From NCBI GenBank assembly GCA_910586565.1, contig CAJUIT010000020.1, positions 1 to 56,391 on the forward strand: a stretch of DNA of 56,391 nucleotides, in the 5' to 3' direction. Below are positions 7,738 through 16,736 of the stretch, in pieces. The position numbers and the translations under genes were made by a program. Origin of the DNA: an uncultured Muribaculaceae bacterium. Its GTDB lineage: Bacteria; Bacteroidota; Bacteroidia; Bacteroidales; Muribaculaceae. The notes beneath the pieces were generated by a model that made no database searches, was not told where the DNA came from, and worked only from the letters and a program-made list of their open reading frames with translations. Every line of letters starts with the position of its first letter. The stretch's first letter is position 1.

Positions 7738-9816
7738 ATGCGATTACGTTTGAAAATATCAATAGTTCTGTTGATGCTTGTAGGGGCGGCTTCCTCGATG
7801 GTGGCCCGCACCCCGGCCTACAGGATGATAGGGGATAGCCTGACTGTTGAGCTTGGCCGTGTGAAAACTGCCACAGACAGTTTGAGAATTTTGTCGGATT
7901 TAATGGATTTGCGTCCCAAATGGATGTCGGATTCAATAGGGAAAAAGATTGTTCACACCGCCATCTGTTCCCGGCAGGATTCGGCGGGGCTTGACGCTAT
8001 CCGCAACCTTGCCAATCTGCATCTGCGCAATGATTCGCTGTTGCAGGTTGATTTGGACAACGTGTATAAGTTCGGCGAATCGGTCGACCGAGATGAGACA
8101 GCCACGTTCGTGCGCATGATGCAGAATCTCAACCGGGTTCGTTTCATCAATCCCGAGGAGAAGGAAACCGAGTTGCGACGGTTGCTGCGAAAGGCAAGTT
8201 CGGGTCACTCATCCAACATCTACGATGAGATTGTGCTGCTTCATGCCATCAGCCTTTATATCGGAGAGACTGCCCAGGGCGACTTGCTGTCGAAATATAT
8301 GGATAAGCTGCATGGCATGATAGAGAAGTTGCGCCCCGAGGCTTATGCCATAAGAAATTGCTATTATGTTCAGGCGGCGCTTACTTATGCCAATAACGAC
8401 GAGTGCGACAAATCAATTGAAGCCGACCGCAAGCTTCTGCAAGCCATTGAGGATATGGAACACGGGCGCAAGGGCGCCAACCGTCGCTATCGCAGCTATG
8501 ATGCCAACCGCTATGTGATTTACACACGTTTGCTGTCGAACTATCCGCGGCTGAACGGCAATGAGGTTGAGGAGCTCTACAAAGGAGCGATGGCTGTTGT
8601 GGCAACCGATTCAATGGCAGCCACAACTAACCGCATTTCCATGCGTCCGCAAATTTATTATGCAATGTATAAAAAGGAGTATGCCGAGGCATTGTCGCTG
8701 TTAAAGACATATATCGACTACCCTTACAATGCGCAGATTCGTCGGTCGTTGTTGAAAATGATGATTAAATGCGCCGAGCAAACAGGCGATATGGATGCCC
8801 TGCTCGTTGCCTCGCGCAATTATAATGAAATTCTGGAAAAGACAATCGAGGATCGCACCCGTGAAAAATTCAAAGAGTTGCAGATTGTCTATGACATAAA
8901 CCAGATGAAAGCCGAGAGCACGCGCAAGGCGGTGAAGATGCAGCGCATGTTCACGATTGGGGCGGTTGTAGCATCGGTTGTTCTGCTTGTGCTGTTGCTG
9001 ATTGTGTTTTTGCTGTGGAGGCATGCACGCAAACTCACGCAGTCGCTGGTTGATTCAAACCGTGCACTGGTTTCGGAGAGTGCAAACCTGCGGCAGGCTC
9101 AGGCCGATTTGGTGAAGGCGCGCGATGATGCCCGCCTTGCCAACCGCATCAAGTCAGATTTCATAAAGAACATGAGCGGTGAGGTGGCAGTGCCGCTCCA
9201 CACCATTAATGAGTACACAAATCTTATTATAGATTGTTCTGAAGCCGGCTTCAAGCCCTATCTGAAACATTTTGCAGAGTTGGTGAGCCTCAATTCCGAG
9301 CTGTTGACATCGATAGTCAACGATGTGCTCAATCTGTCGGAAATCGATAGTGACGCGGTGTCGGTGGTTATGAAGAAAGAGCCGTTGGCCCAGTTGTGCA
9401 AAATGGCGGTTGAAAGTGTGAAACACCGTGTGCTCCCCGGGGTGGAGATTGGCGTTGAGGCCGATGTGCCTGATGTGACTGTCTATACCGATCCTCGCCG
9501 CCTGATGCAGATATTGGTTCAATTGCTCTCAAATGCCGCCAAATTCACCAAGGAAGGGCGCATTGAGGTGTCGTTCCACGAGGATCATGACATCAACATG
9601 GCTGTTATTTCGGTTACTGACACCGGCATTGGTGTGACCGGGGATAATGCCGAGCGCATATTCGAGCGCTTTGTGAAGCTCGACCGTTCATCGCAGGGTG
9701 TAGGCATCGGGTTGGCCATTGCGCGTCACCTCGCCGAGTTGATGGGGGGCAATGTAACCTTGGATACAACCTACACCAATGGTGCCCGTTTCCTGGTTAC
9801 CGTGCAGTTGGGGTAA
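7738..9816 (+). CDS. Membrane sensor kinase-like protein lacking the H-box histidine
   Basis: I start at the ATG at 7738 (692 residues), which opens a signal-peptide-like helix; the upstream TTG gives no better start. Residues about 30-400 form a helical, TPR-like domain that should lie in the periplasm. A single membrane helix lies near 403-427, followed by a coiled coil. The dimerisation helix reads 'SDFIKNMSGEVAVPL', where kinases have 'NMSHEIRTPL', so the phospho-accepting His is Gly481. The ATP-binding domain looks intact: N599 in QLLSNAAKF, DTGIG, FERFVKLD and GVGIGLAIAR. There is no receiver domain and no response-regulator gene beside it. It may be a pseudokinase or a partner in a heterodimer. 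Confidence 0.85.
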   Translation: MRLRLKISIVLLMLVGAASSMVARTPAYRMIGDSLTVELGRVKTATDSLRILSDLMDLRPKWMSDSIGKKIVHTAICSRQDSAGLDAIRNLANLHLRNDSLLQVDLDNVYKFGESVDRDETATFVRMMQNLNRVRFINPEEKETELRRLLRKASSGHSSNIYDEIVLLHAISLYIGETAQGDLLSKYMDKLHGMIEKLRPEAYAIRNCYYVQAALTYANNDECDKSIEADRKLLQAIEDMEHGRKGANRRYRSYDANRYVIYTRLLSNYPRLNGNEVEELYKGAMAVVATDSMAATTNRISMRPQIYYAMYKKEYAEALSLLKTYIDYPYNAQIRRSLLKMMIKCAEQTGDMDALLVASRNYNEILEKTIEDRTREKFKELQIVYDINQMKAESTRKAVKMQRMFTIGAVVASVVLLVLLLIVFLLWRHARKLTQSLVDSNRALVSESANLRQAQADLVKARDDARLANRIKSDFIKNMSGEVAVPLHTINEYTNLIIDCSEAGFKPYLKHFAELVSLNSELLTSIVNDVLNLSEIDSDAVSVVMKKEPLAQLCKMAVESVKHRVLPGVEIGVEADVPDVTVYTDPRRLMQILVQLLSNAAKFTKEGRIEVSFHEDHDINMAVISVTDTGIGVTGDNAERIFERFVKLDRSSQGVGIGLAIARHLAELMGGNVTLDTTYTNGARFLVTVQLG

Positions 9817-9857
9817 AGATAAAAGGGTGTGACGGATTTTCCCGTTAGGCGCGTTTT

Positions 9858-10373
9858 TTAAAGTTCCACGGTGTAGAGAACGGCATCGTGGAATTTTCCG
9901 CCCGGCTGCCACAGCCATTTCGGCAGAGTGCCTGCGAGTGAAAATCCGGCACATTGGAACAGCGCGTTTGATGCCGAATTATAGGCTCCCACAAAGGCAC
10001 CCAGACTGTTGAGCGCGAGATTGGTGCGGCAGAATTGCATGAGTTTGGAAAGGGCTTCGGCACCGATTCCTTTGCGGCGCATTGCAGGACAAATCATGAT
10101 GCCCACGAATGCGTTGCGGTTGCGGCTGTCAATGTCGTAGAGGTCGATAACGCCCGCTCGCTGTGAGTCAACGGTAATCATGAGGCGGAGTTGGCCGCAA
10201 TGAAACGGGTCGGCGTCATAGCTGTTTATGTATTCCCATATCTGATGGCGAGAGTAGGGCGCGCGCACGGCTCCGTAACGCCACATTTCCGCATCGTTTT
10301 CCCACAGATACAGACAATCAACGTCGTCCGGCTCAAGAGCCCTGAGTGCAATTGTCGATGATGAGGTTTGCAT
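9858..10373 (-). CDS. GNAT family N-acetyltransferase
   Basis: A 171-residue cytosolic protein of the RimJ/RimL-like GNAT type. It opens with 'LRALEPDDVDCLYLWEND'. The central strand 'AGVIDLYDIDSRNRNAFVGIMI' precedes the acetyl-CoA loop 'RRKGIGAEALSKLMQFC', and the end carries the usual 'NSASNALFQCAGFSLAGT'. The acceptor cannot be told; spermidine (SpeG-like) and protein N-termini are both possible. It starts 13 bp after recR and is likely co-transcribed with it. Confidence 0.85.
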   Translation of the reverse strand: MQTSSSTIALRALEPDDVDCLYLWENDAEMWRYGAVRAPYSRHQIWEYINSYDADPFHCGQLRLMITVDSQRAGVIDLYDIDSRNRNAFVGIMICPAMRRKGIGAEALSKLMQFCRTNLALNSLGAFVGAYNSASNALFQCAGFSLAGTLPKWLWQPGGKFHDAVLYTVEL

Positions 10374-10386
10374 GCTGGCGTGGCGT

Positions 10387-11010
10387 TTAAATCATTATGG
10401 AATCGGAAAAGAGGGTGCGGTTCATCAATGAGCGCCCGAGGGTGATTTCGTCGGTGTATTCGATTTCATTACCCACCGACACTCCGCGGGCGAGCTGTGT
10501 CACTTTCACGTTGTGAGGCTCAAGGCGTTTGTAGATGTAATAGTCGGTGGTGTCACCCTCCATCGTTGCGCTTAATGCAAGAATCACCTCTTTGATTGAG
10601 CCGGAGGCTGCCCGGGCAATCAGCGAGTCGATTTCAAGTTTGTCGGGGCCTATGCCGTCGATAGGAGATATTACCCCTCCCAGCACATGGTAAAGGCCGC
10701 GGTACGACCCTGTGTTCTCAATTATCAGCACATCTTTCACGCTCTCAACAACGCAGATTGTTGATGCATCGCGCCTCGGGTCGCCACAAATGGGGCAGAC
10801 TTCTGTTTCGGATATGTTGTGACACACCGAGCAATAGCGAATTCCCTTGCGCATGTTGATGATGGCCTCTCCGAGCGATACGGATGTGGCAACATCTTCG
10901 CGCAGCAAGTGCAGAGCGAGCCTCAGTGCGGTTTTTCTGCCGATTCCGGGCAGACGTGATATTTCGGTAACGGCACCTTCAAGCAGCGCCGATTCAAATT
11001 CCTGTGTCAT
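10387..11010 (-). CDS. recR: Recombination mediator RecR
   Basis: RecR clamps DNA and, with RecO (and RecF), loads RecA at gaps. All parts are present in 207 residues: the helix-hairpin-helix 'LPGIGRKTALRLALHLL' (20-36), a C4 zinc finger (C60, C63, C72, C75), the Toprim domain starting at 'TICVVESVKDVLIIE', and the C-terminal 'TQLARGVSVGNEIEYTDEITLGRSL' Walker-B-like segment. Start and length match the family. It leads a small operon with the GNAT gene. Confidence 0.96.
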   Translation of the reverse strand: MTQEFESALLEGAVTEISRLPGIGRKTALRLALHLLREDVATSVSLGEAIINMRKGIRYCSVCHNISETEVCPICGDPRRDASTICVVESVKDVLIIENTGSYRGLYHVLGGVISPIDGIGPDKLEIDSLIARAASGSIKEVILALSATMEGDTTDYYIYKRLEPHNVKVTQLARGVSVGNEIEYTDEITLGRSLMNRTLFSDSIMI

Positions 11011-11181
11011 AAATAAGCAAATTGTGATAATCTGCGCAATGTAATGTCCATTATGCCAGAATCGCAGTCATGATTACAAAATTAATTAAATTCAGAGAGT
11101 TTGGCAAGCATGCGTGGGATGGGATAAGGATGAGTTATAACTGTTTTTGTTAAAATGAGACGTTATGTCTCGTTATTACAA

Positions 11182-12813
11182 TTAAATATCCGCAGATACC
11201 ACAGAAAACGGATCCTTATCGAAATCGTATTTTAATGCGTGGAACACCGACAATTGCGGCAGAAGATAGTAGAGGGTATCGCCTTGTGATGTTTTGAATG
11301 TCTGAGGCTTATGGCGCAATGTCAGTGACGTGTTGTCGCATAGTTTGTAGGTAAGAGTGAATTCTGCGCCGGGATATTGTGTGGCGACTAAATGTTTGCC
11401 ATATTTTCTTATGAAAGGAACGCACGTGGCTTCATGCAAATCGTTTAAATCAATGTTTTTCAACGCACTTGGGATTATTGTTATGTATTTTGTTTCGGTA
11501 TCGCCATAGTATTGAGAGATAGAGCGTCTGAAAAAGTCATTGTAAATGATGCCAGTCATAGCCTTTTTTAGAGCCGGGGTGAGTGTTATCGGTTCGATGT
11601 CGTAAAAAATGCATCCATCAGTCGAGGCTTGATATAGTTTGACGATACGATGAAACTCTTTGTTTTTTGCATCTTGTTCAATAGTTGTCCACAACAGGTT
11701 TGTCAGAATGCATGCCGAAGCAGCCATATTGATGATGAGAGATGGCGTTTTTCCGATTTTAATACATTTTCCCCAAAGGAACGCGCAACCCATTACTGAG
11801 GCTATCACCTGTAACCATAGGACTCGCTGTCCGGCGTAAAACATGTAATAGAATCCCAGGGTAGTTGTTGCGGCAGTCAACAACATAAAAAGCAGTGCAT
11901 AATCAGGAGTTGATAAACATGCACGGCATTTTTTTAACGAAAATGCAAATGCGGTTGCAAGGATAAAAACGCACCAGCATATATTGAAATAGCAAAATGA
12001 GATGAATTCGCCAGTGTTCACCATGTTGAGAGGATGTGGCTTTTCGGGAGCGGCAAGCAGCTGGGCGGCGCGCGAATTTATTGCGGGACCTGTGATAATC
12101 AACGCTATCCCGGCAAACATGAAAGCAAGTAACAGCAGATTATTCGTTGTGATGCTTTTTCTCATCAGAAGGCAATAAACAACCATGCCGGCGAATAAAG
12201 GAACAGATATTCCCTCGTGCATCCCTCCTGCGATGAAGGCAAGAAGAAAAATTCCACAAAGCTTTCGACGGGAATAGGATGCGTGGTGTGAAATATTCAG
12301 AAAATAACAGACCGTTAGGATGTTAAGTGCTGTTGCCCAAATGTAGTTCAGTGAAAACATCACTGTAAACATGATATTATCCCAAGGGGGCAGGAATACA
12401 AAGCCGAAAGCAAACAAAACACATGCTGTGGTAATTTGTGGGCTTGGTGAGATTATTCGCTTGGTAGCTGACAATGTAATGAATACCATTCCACCTGTGA
12501 GGATGCCAAAAAGAGTTTTTGGCACCAGGCAAAGGAACATGGGCCCGAGGTGGTTGGCAATTCGGTTTGACTGGGTTTGATAAAGTTGACGGTAGTAGGT
12601 GACTGTTTCCAGGAAATCATGCCATGACACGCCGGTAGAACCGGTAGGGCGGCGAAAAATCAAGTCATCGGCATAATATGGAGTTTGCGCTGTTATGATG
12701 GCAAACAGCACAGAGATTGCTATAAATAATAGCGTGAGAGGCTGAGCCGATACATATTCGGCTGCTCTATTAATAAAGCTTGGGTGTTTTGATAAACCGT
12801 CGTTTGATCTCAT
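11182..12813 (-). CDS. Large polytopic membrane protein, DUF6056-like
   Basis: The frame is open from further upstream, but I place the start at the ATG at 12813 (543 residues), because a TAnnTTTG box lies at 12847-12840 just before it. About ten hydrophobic segments occupy residues 15-390, and the 'YYADDLIF' after the first helix resembles the acidic loop of GT-C glycosyltransferase-like proteins and of DUF6056. The C-terminal 150 residues are soluble and contain no known motif. A role in surface glycan assembly is possible by analogy. It is a lone gene with lower GC than its neighbours by eye, which hints at transfer. Confidence 0.65.
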   Translation of the reverse strand: MRSNDGLSKHPSFINRAAEYVSAQPLTLLFIAISVLFAIITAQTPYYADDLIFRRPTGSTGVSWHDFLETVTYYRQLYQTQSNRIANHLGPMFLCLVPKTLFGILTGGMVFITLSATKRIISPSPQITTACVLFAFGFVFLPPWDNIMFTVMFSLNYIWATALNILTVCYFLNISHHASYSRRKLCGIFLLAFIAGGMHEGISVPLFAGMVVYCLLMRKSITTNNLLLLAFMFAGIALIITGPAINSRAAQLLAAPEKPHPLNMVNTGEFISFCYFNICWCVFILATAFAFSLKKCRACLSTPDYALLFMLLTAATTTLGFYYMFYAGQRVLWLQVIASVMGCAFLWGKCIKIGKTPSLIINMAASACILTNLLWTTIEQDAKNKEFHRIVKLYQASTDGCIFYDIEPITLTPALKKAMTGIIYNDFFRRSISQYYGDTETKYITIIPSALKNIDLNDLHEATCVPFIRKYGKHLVATQYPGAEFTLTYKLCDNTSLTLRHKPQTFKTSQGDTLYYLLPQLSVFHALKYDFDKDPFSVVSADI

Positions 12814-12839
12814 CACAGAAAATGCATTGAGTGCAGCCG

Positions 12840-12847
12840 CAAAATTA
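12840..12847 (-). promoter_or_regulatory. Promoter of the DUF6056-like gene
   Basis: TAATTTTG followed by C on the minus strand, 27 bp before the ATG at 12813. It fixes the choice of the downstream start. Confidence 0.5.
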
Positions 12848-13000
12848 GTTAATCGTGAGTGATTAGCCAAACACAATGGAACGGGTGCAAATTGCCAAGT
12901 GGATGTGAATAGAAATATGTCGCGACTCAAAAGTTTTGATGAATCATAGGGGTGAGGGTAAATTTTGCGGGGGTGTGGTGATTGTTACGCGGGAAATTCC

Positions 13001-13008
13001 TAACTTTG
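13001..13008 (+). promoter_or_regulatory. Promoter of panC
   Basis: TAACTTTG followed by C at 13001-13008, 58 bp before the ATG at 13066. The in-frame TTG at 12982 lies upstream of this box, so it cannot be the translation start. Confidence 0.6.
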
Positions 13009-13065
13009 CAACTTGAAAACAGGGCACCTGACGAATTGCAATATCAGGTGCTTCAGCAATTGAAA

Positions 13066-13911
13066 ATGGAAATAATCAGAACAATAGACCGGTTGCGTTC
13101 GGCAGTGGCCGAAGCAAAGGCGGAGGGTAAGTCGGTGGGACTCGTTCCCACTATGGGCGCTCTGCATGCCGGGCATATCTCGCTCGTTGACCGGGCTCGT
13201 GGCGACAACGATGTTGTTGTTGTGAGTGTTTTTGTGAATCCCACCCAGTTTAACAACGCCGAGGATTTGGCAACATATCCACGCACCGAGGAGGCCGATT
13301 GCAATAAGCTCAGTCAGGCCGGGGTGGATTACGTGTTCATCCCCACGGTTGAGGAGGTTTATCCCGAACCCGACACCCGCCAATTCGATTTGGGTGAGGT
13401 CGCTGCGGTGATGGAGGGAGCCATGCGTCCCGGCCATTTCAACGGTGTGGCACAGATTGTCAGCAAATTGTTTGCTATGGTCAACCCCACCAGAGCATAT
13501 TTTGGTGAGAAAGATTTTCAGCAGATTGCAGTCATCAGAAAAATGGTGGCACTTGAGGGTTTCGACATCGAAATTGTTGATTGCCCGATATGCCGCGAAG
13601 CGGATGGCTTGGCAATGAGCAGCCGCAACACCCGTCTCACTCCCGAGCAGCGCGAAATTGCTCCGGTTATCCACAAAGCTTTGTCGGCAAGCGTGGATTG
13701 GGCAAAAACTCACACGCTTGAGGAAACCAAACGCTTTGTGATTGACGAAATCAACTCGTTCCCACACATGGAGGTGGAATATTACGAGATTGTTGATCCT
13801 CTCACAATGCAACCTCTCACGTCGTGGGATGCTCCGTGCAACGGGCGCCCTGTGGGCTGTGTCACCGCCTATTGCGGAAAGGTTCGTCTCATCGACAACA
13901 TTAAATATTAA
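13066..13911 (+). CDS. panC: Pantothenate synthetase
   Basis: The enzyme joins pantoate and beta-alanine with ATP to make pantothenate. The start is set at the ATG at 13066 (281 residues), which gives the family's usual N-terminus just before 'VGLVPTMGALHAGHISLV' (HxGH nucleotide motif). 'SVFVNPTQF' follows, then 'YFGEKDFQQ' and the KMSKS-equivalent 'AMSSRN'. It is followed by panD 103 bp downstream, so the two last steps of the pathway are paired here; no panB is in the window. Confidence 0.96.
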   Translation: MEIIRTIDRLRSAVAEAKAEGKSVGLVPTMGALHAGHISLVDRARGDNDVVVVSVFVNPTQFNNAEDLATYPRTEEADCNKLSQAGVDYVFIPTVEEVYPEPDTRQFDLGEVAAVMEGAMRPGHFNGVAQIVSKLFAMVNPTRAYFGEKDFQQIAVIRKMVALEGFDIEIVDCPICREADGLAMSSRNTRLTPEQREIAPVIHKALSASVDWAKTHTLEETKRFVIDEINSFPHMEVEYYEIVDPLTMQPLTSWDAPCNGRPVGCVTAYCGKVRLIDNIKY

Positions 13912-14014
13912 AAAGCGCCTGTCACCACCTCGTTTTTGAGCCGGTTGCCTTGAGGCCCGGGTTGAAACCGAAGGTATTATTAGCAGTCGTGTAATCAGAA
14001 TTTTCACTGGCAAC

Positions 14015-14368
14015 ATGCAGGTTGAAATTTTAAAATCGAAAATCCACCGCGTCACCGTAACTCAAGCGCGGCTCGACTATATCGGAAGCATCACAATTGA
14101 TGAAGATTTGATGGATGCCGCCGATATTCTTCCCGGCGAACATGTCTACATCGTCAACAACAACAACGGCGAGCGGCTTGAGACATACGCCATCCCCGGA
14201 GAACGCGGTTCGGGCGTAATCTGTCTCAACGGAGCGGCAGCCCGCAAGGTTCAGCCCGGCGATATTGTAATAATAATGGCTTATGCGCGCATGCCCTATG
14301 AGGAGGTACGCGGGTTCAAGCCTTCCGTCATATTCCCCGACACAGCCACAAACCGACTTGTGGACTGA
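14015..14368 (+). CDS. panD: Aspartate 1-decarboxylase
   Basis: It makes beta-alanine from aspartate for PanC. The 117-residue proenzyme cuts itself at Gly24-Ser25 ('YIGSITID') to create the pyruvoyl cofactor; that site is intact. The substrate-binding 'K9' region, the conserved Y at 'HVYIVNNNNGER' and 'GAAARKVQPGDIVIIMAYA' are all present. The length is normal. Confidence 0.97.
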   Translation: MQVEILKSKIHRVTVTQARLDYIGSITIDEDLMDAADILPGEHVYIVNNNNGERLETYAIPGERGSGVICLNGAAARKVQPGDIVIIMAYARMPYEEVRGFKPSVIFPDTATNRLVD

Positions 14369-14426
14369 ATTCTTTTCGGGACGATAAAACTAATTCAACA
14401 ACCCAACATCACCGACATAACACAAC

Positions 14427-15755
14427 ATGTTTGAGAATCTAAGCGAGAAACTTGAGCGGAGTTTTAAAATACTCAAAGGTCAAGGTAAAATCACCGAGAT
14501 AAATGTGGCTGAAACCCTTAAGGATGTGCGCCGCGCGCTTCTTGATGCCGACGTAAACTATAAGGTTGCCAAGACATTCACCGACACCGTAAAGGCTAAA
14601 GCTTTGGGGCAGAATGTAATCAATGCCATCAAGCCGCAGGAACTTATGGTGAAGATTGTGCACGACGAGCTTGCCCAGCTGATGGGTGGCGAAACCGCAC
14701 AGCTTAACCTGTCGGGTAATCCCACTGTGATTCTCATGTCGGGTCTGCAGGGCTCTGGTAAAACCACCTTCTCGGGCAAGATTGCCAAAAAACTCAAGAG
14801 CGAGAAGGGGAAGCGTCCGTTGCTTGTTGCATGCGACGTTTACCGCCCCGCAGCTATCGAGCAGCTGAAAGTGCTCGCAGGGCAGATTGACGTGCCTGTC
14901 TACACCGAGGAGGGTAACACCAACCCGGTTGAAATTGCCTGCAACGCCATTGAGCATGCAAAGCGCAATCATCTCGATTTGGTGATTGTCGACACAGCAG
15001 GCCGTTTGGCTGTCGACGAGCAGATGATGGATGAGATTGAGGCAATCAAAAAGGCCATCAAACCTCAGGAAACTCTGTTCGTTGTTGACTCCATGACCGG
15101 TCAGGATGCAGTCAACACCGCAAAAGAATTCAACGATCGTCTTGACTTTGACGGCGTGGTGCTCACCAAGCTCGATGGTGACACACGTGGCGGTGCAGCG
15201 CTTTCAATCCGCACTGTAGTCACCAAGCCTATAAAATTTGTCGGCACAGGTGAGAAACTCGATGCAATCGACCTGTTCCACCCCTCGCGAATGGCCGACC
15301 GTATTCTCGGCATGGGCGACATCGTTTCTCTCGTTGAGAAAGCTCAGCAGCAGTTCGACGAGAAGAAAGCCCGTGAGCTCCAGCGTAAAATCGCCAAAAA
15401 CGAGTTTAACTTCAACGACTTCCTCGGCCAGATTCAGCAAATCAAGAAGATGGGTAATCTCAAGGACCTCGCAGCCATGATTCCCGGTGTTGGAAAGGCT
15501 TTGAAGGATGTTGAAATCGACGACAACGCATTCAAGGGCATCGAAGCCATCATCAGCTCAATGACCGAGAAGGAACGTGTCAATCCCTCTATTATCAACG
15601 GCTCGCGCCGCCGCCGCATCGCTGCCGGCTCGGGCACATCGTTGCAGGAGGTGAACCGCCTGCTCACACAGTTTGAGCAGACCCGCAAGGTTATGAAAGT
15701 GGCAACCTCAATGAAAAATCCCATGCAGATGATGCGCAACATGCGCCGTCGCTGA
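14427..15755 (+). CDS. ffh: Signal recognition particle protein Ffh
   Basis: The GTPase of the signal recognition particle, which takes nascent membrane proteins to FtsY. In 442 residues it has the N domain (1-85), the G domain with P-loop 'GLQGSGKTTFSGKIAKKL', 'DVYRPAAIEQL', 'DTAGRLAVDEQMM' and 'TKLDGDTRGGAALS', and the Met-rich M domain (about 325-442) with the 4.5S RNA-binding 'RRRRIAAGSGTSLQEVNRLL'. The end 'MRNMRRR' is typical. It lies in a plus-strand group of housekeeping genes. Confidence 0.97.
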   Translation: MFENLSEKLERSFKILKGQGKITEINVAETLKDVRRALLDADVNYKVAKTFTDTVKAKALGQNVINAIKPQELMVKIVHDELAQLMGGETAQLNLSGNPTVILMSGLQGSGKTTFSGKIAKKLKSEKGKRPLLVACDVYRPAAIEQLKVLAGQIDVPVYTEEGNTNPVEIACNAIEHAKRNHLDLVIVDTAGRLAVDEQMMDEIEAIKKAIKPQETLFVVDSMTGQDAVNTAKEFNDRLDFDGVVLTKLDGDTRGGAALSIRTVVTKPIKFVGTGEKLDAIDLFHPSRMADRILGMGDIVSLVEKAQQQFDEKKARELQRKIAKNEFNFNDFLGQIQQIKKMGNLKDLAAMIPGVGKALKDVEIDDNAFKGIEAIISSMTEKERVNPSIINGSRRRRIAAGSGTSLQEVNRLLTQFEQTRKVMKVATSMKNPMQMMRNMRRR

Positions 15756-15788
15756 TAGCAAATTATAAAACCGCCAATCACATCATTT

Positions 15789-16673
15789 ATGGAATTAATC
15801 GACGGAAAAAAAGTAGCAGGTGAGATAAAGCGTGAAATCGCCGCTGAAGTTGAGAACATAGTTGCCGCCGGAGACCGTCGTCCGCATCTGGCTGCCATTT
15901 TGGTAGGCCATGACGGGGGTAGCGAAACCTATGTGGCCAACAAAGTGAAAGCTTGCGCCGAATGCGGCTTTAAATCATCGCTTATCCGTTTCGAGGATGA
16001 TGTGACTGAAGAACGGCTTCTTGAAGAGATTAAGCGTTTGAACGAGGACGACGATGTTGACGGTTTTATCGTTCAGCTTCCGGTGCCCAAGCACATCTCG
16101 GAACAGAAATTAATCGAGGCCATCGACTACAAAAAGGATGTTGACGGTTTCCACCCCATCAATGTGGGGCGCATGTCGATTGGTTTGCCTTGCTTCAAAA
16201 GCGCCACTCCCGCAGGCATCATGATGCTGTTGGAGCGTTATGGCGTGCAGACGTCGGGCGCAAATTGCGTGGTGCTCGGCCGAAGCAACATTGTTGGCAA
16301 ACCGGTTGCCACACTCATGATGCAGAAAGGAAATCCGGGGAATGCAACTGTCACCGTGTGCCACCGCGACACCCGTAATCTCAAGGAAGTGTGCCGCAAT
16401 GCCGATATTCTGATTGCTGCGATGGGACGCCCCGAATCCGTTACTGCCGATATGGTGAAAGACGGAGCTACGGTGATTGATGTAGGCACCACCCGAGTGC
16501 CTGATGCTACACGCAAAAGCGGTTTCCGCCTGTGTGGCGATGTGAAGTTCGACGAAGTTGCTCCGCGATGCTCGTTCATCACCCCGGTGCCGGGTGGGGT
16601 AGGACCCATGACCATCGTGTCGCTCATGCGCAACACTCTGTTGGCTGCCAAAGGGGAAATTTATCCCCGATGA
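15789..16673 (+). CDS. folD: Bifunctional methylene-THF dehydrogenase/methenyl-THF cyclohydrolase
   Basis: FolD interconverts 5,10-methylene- and 10-formyl-tetrahydrofolate using NADP. At 294 residues it has normal length. The substrate-binding 'ETYVANKVKACAECGF' carries the catalytic lysine; 'DGFIVQLPVPKH', 'DVDGFHPINVGRM', the NADP loop 'VVLGRSNIVGKPVATLM' and the C-terminal 'ITPVPGGVGPMTI' all match the family. It starts 33 bp after ffh and is probably co-transcribed with it. Confidence 0.97.
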   Translation: MELIDGKKVAGEIKREIAAEVENIVAAGDRRPHLAAILVGHDGGSETYVANKVKACAECGFKSSLIRFEDDVTEERLLEEIKRLNEDDDVDGFIVQLPVPKHISEQKLIEAIDYKKDVDGFHPINVGRMSIGLPCFKSATPAGIMMLLERYGVQTSGANCVVLGRSNIVGKPVATLMMQKGNPGNATVTVCHRDTRNLKEVCRNADILIAAMGRPESVTADMVKDGATVIDVGTTRVPDATRKSGFRLCGDVKFDEVAPRCSFITPVPGGVGPMTIVSLMRNTLLAAKGEIYPR

Positions 16674-16736
16674 GGAATAATAACTGAATCAGCGGTTTAA
16701 TCAACTACTTTCAAATCGCCCGGAACAGTTTGCGCT

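Noticed and set aside
13000..14055. Long open frame of 351 codons on the minus strand
   Set aside because: It lies wholly opposite panC and the start of panD, which are certain genes; its His/Cys-rich translation is the usual shadow of a coding strand.
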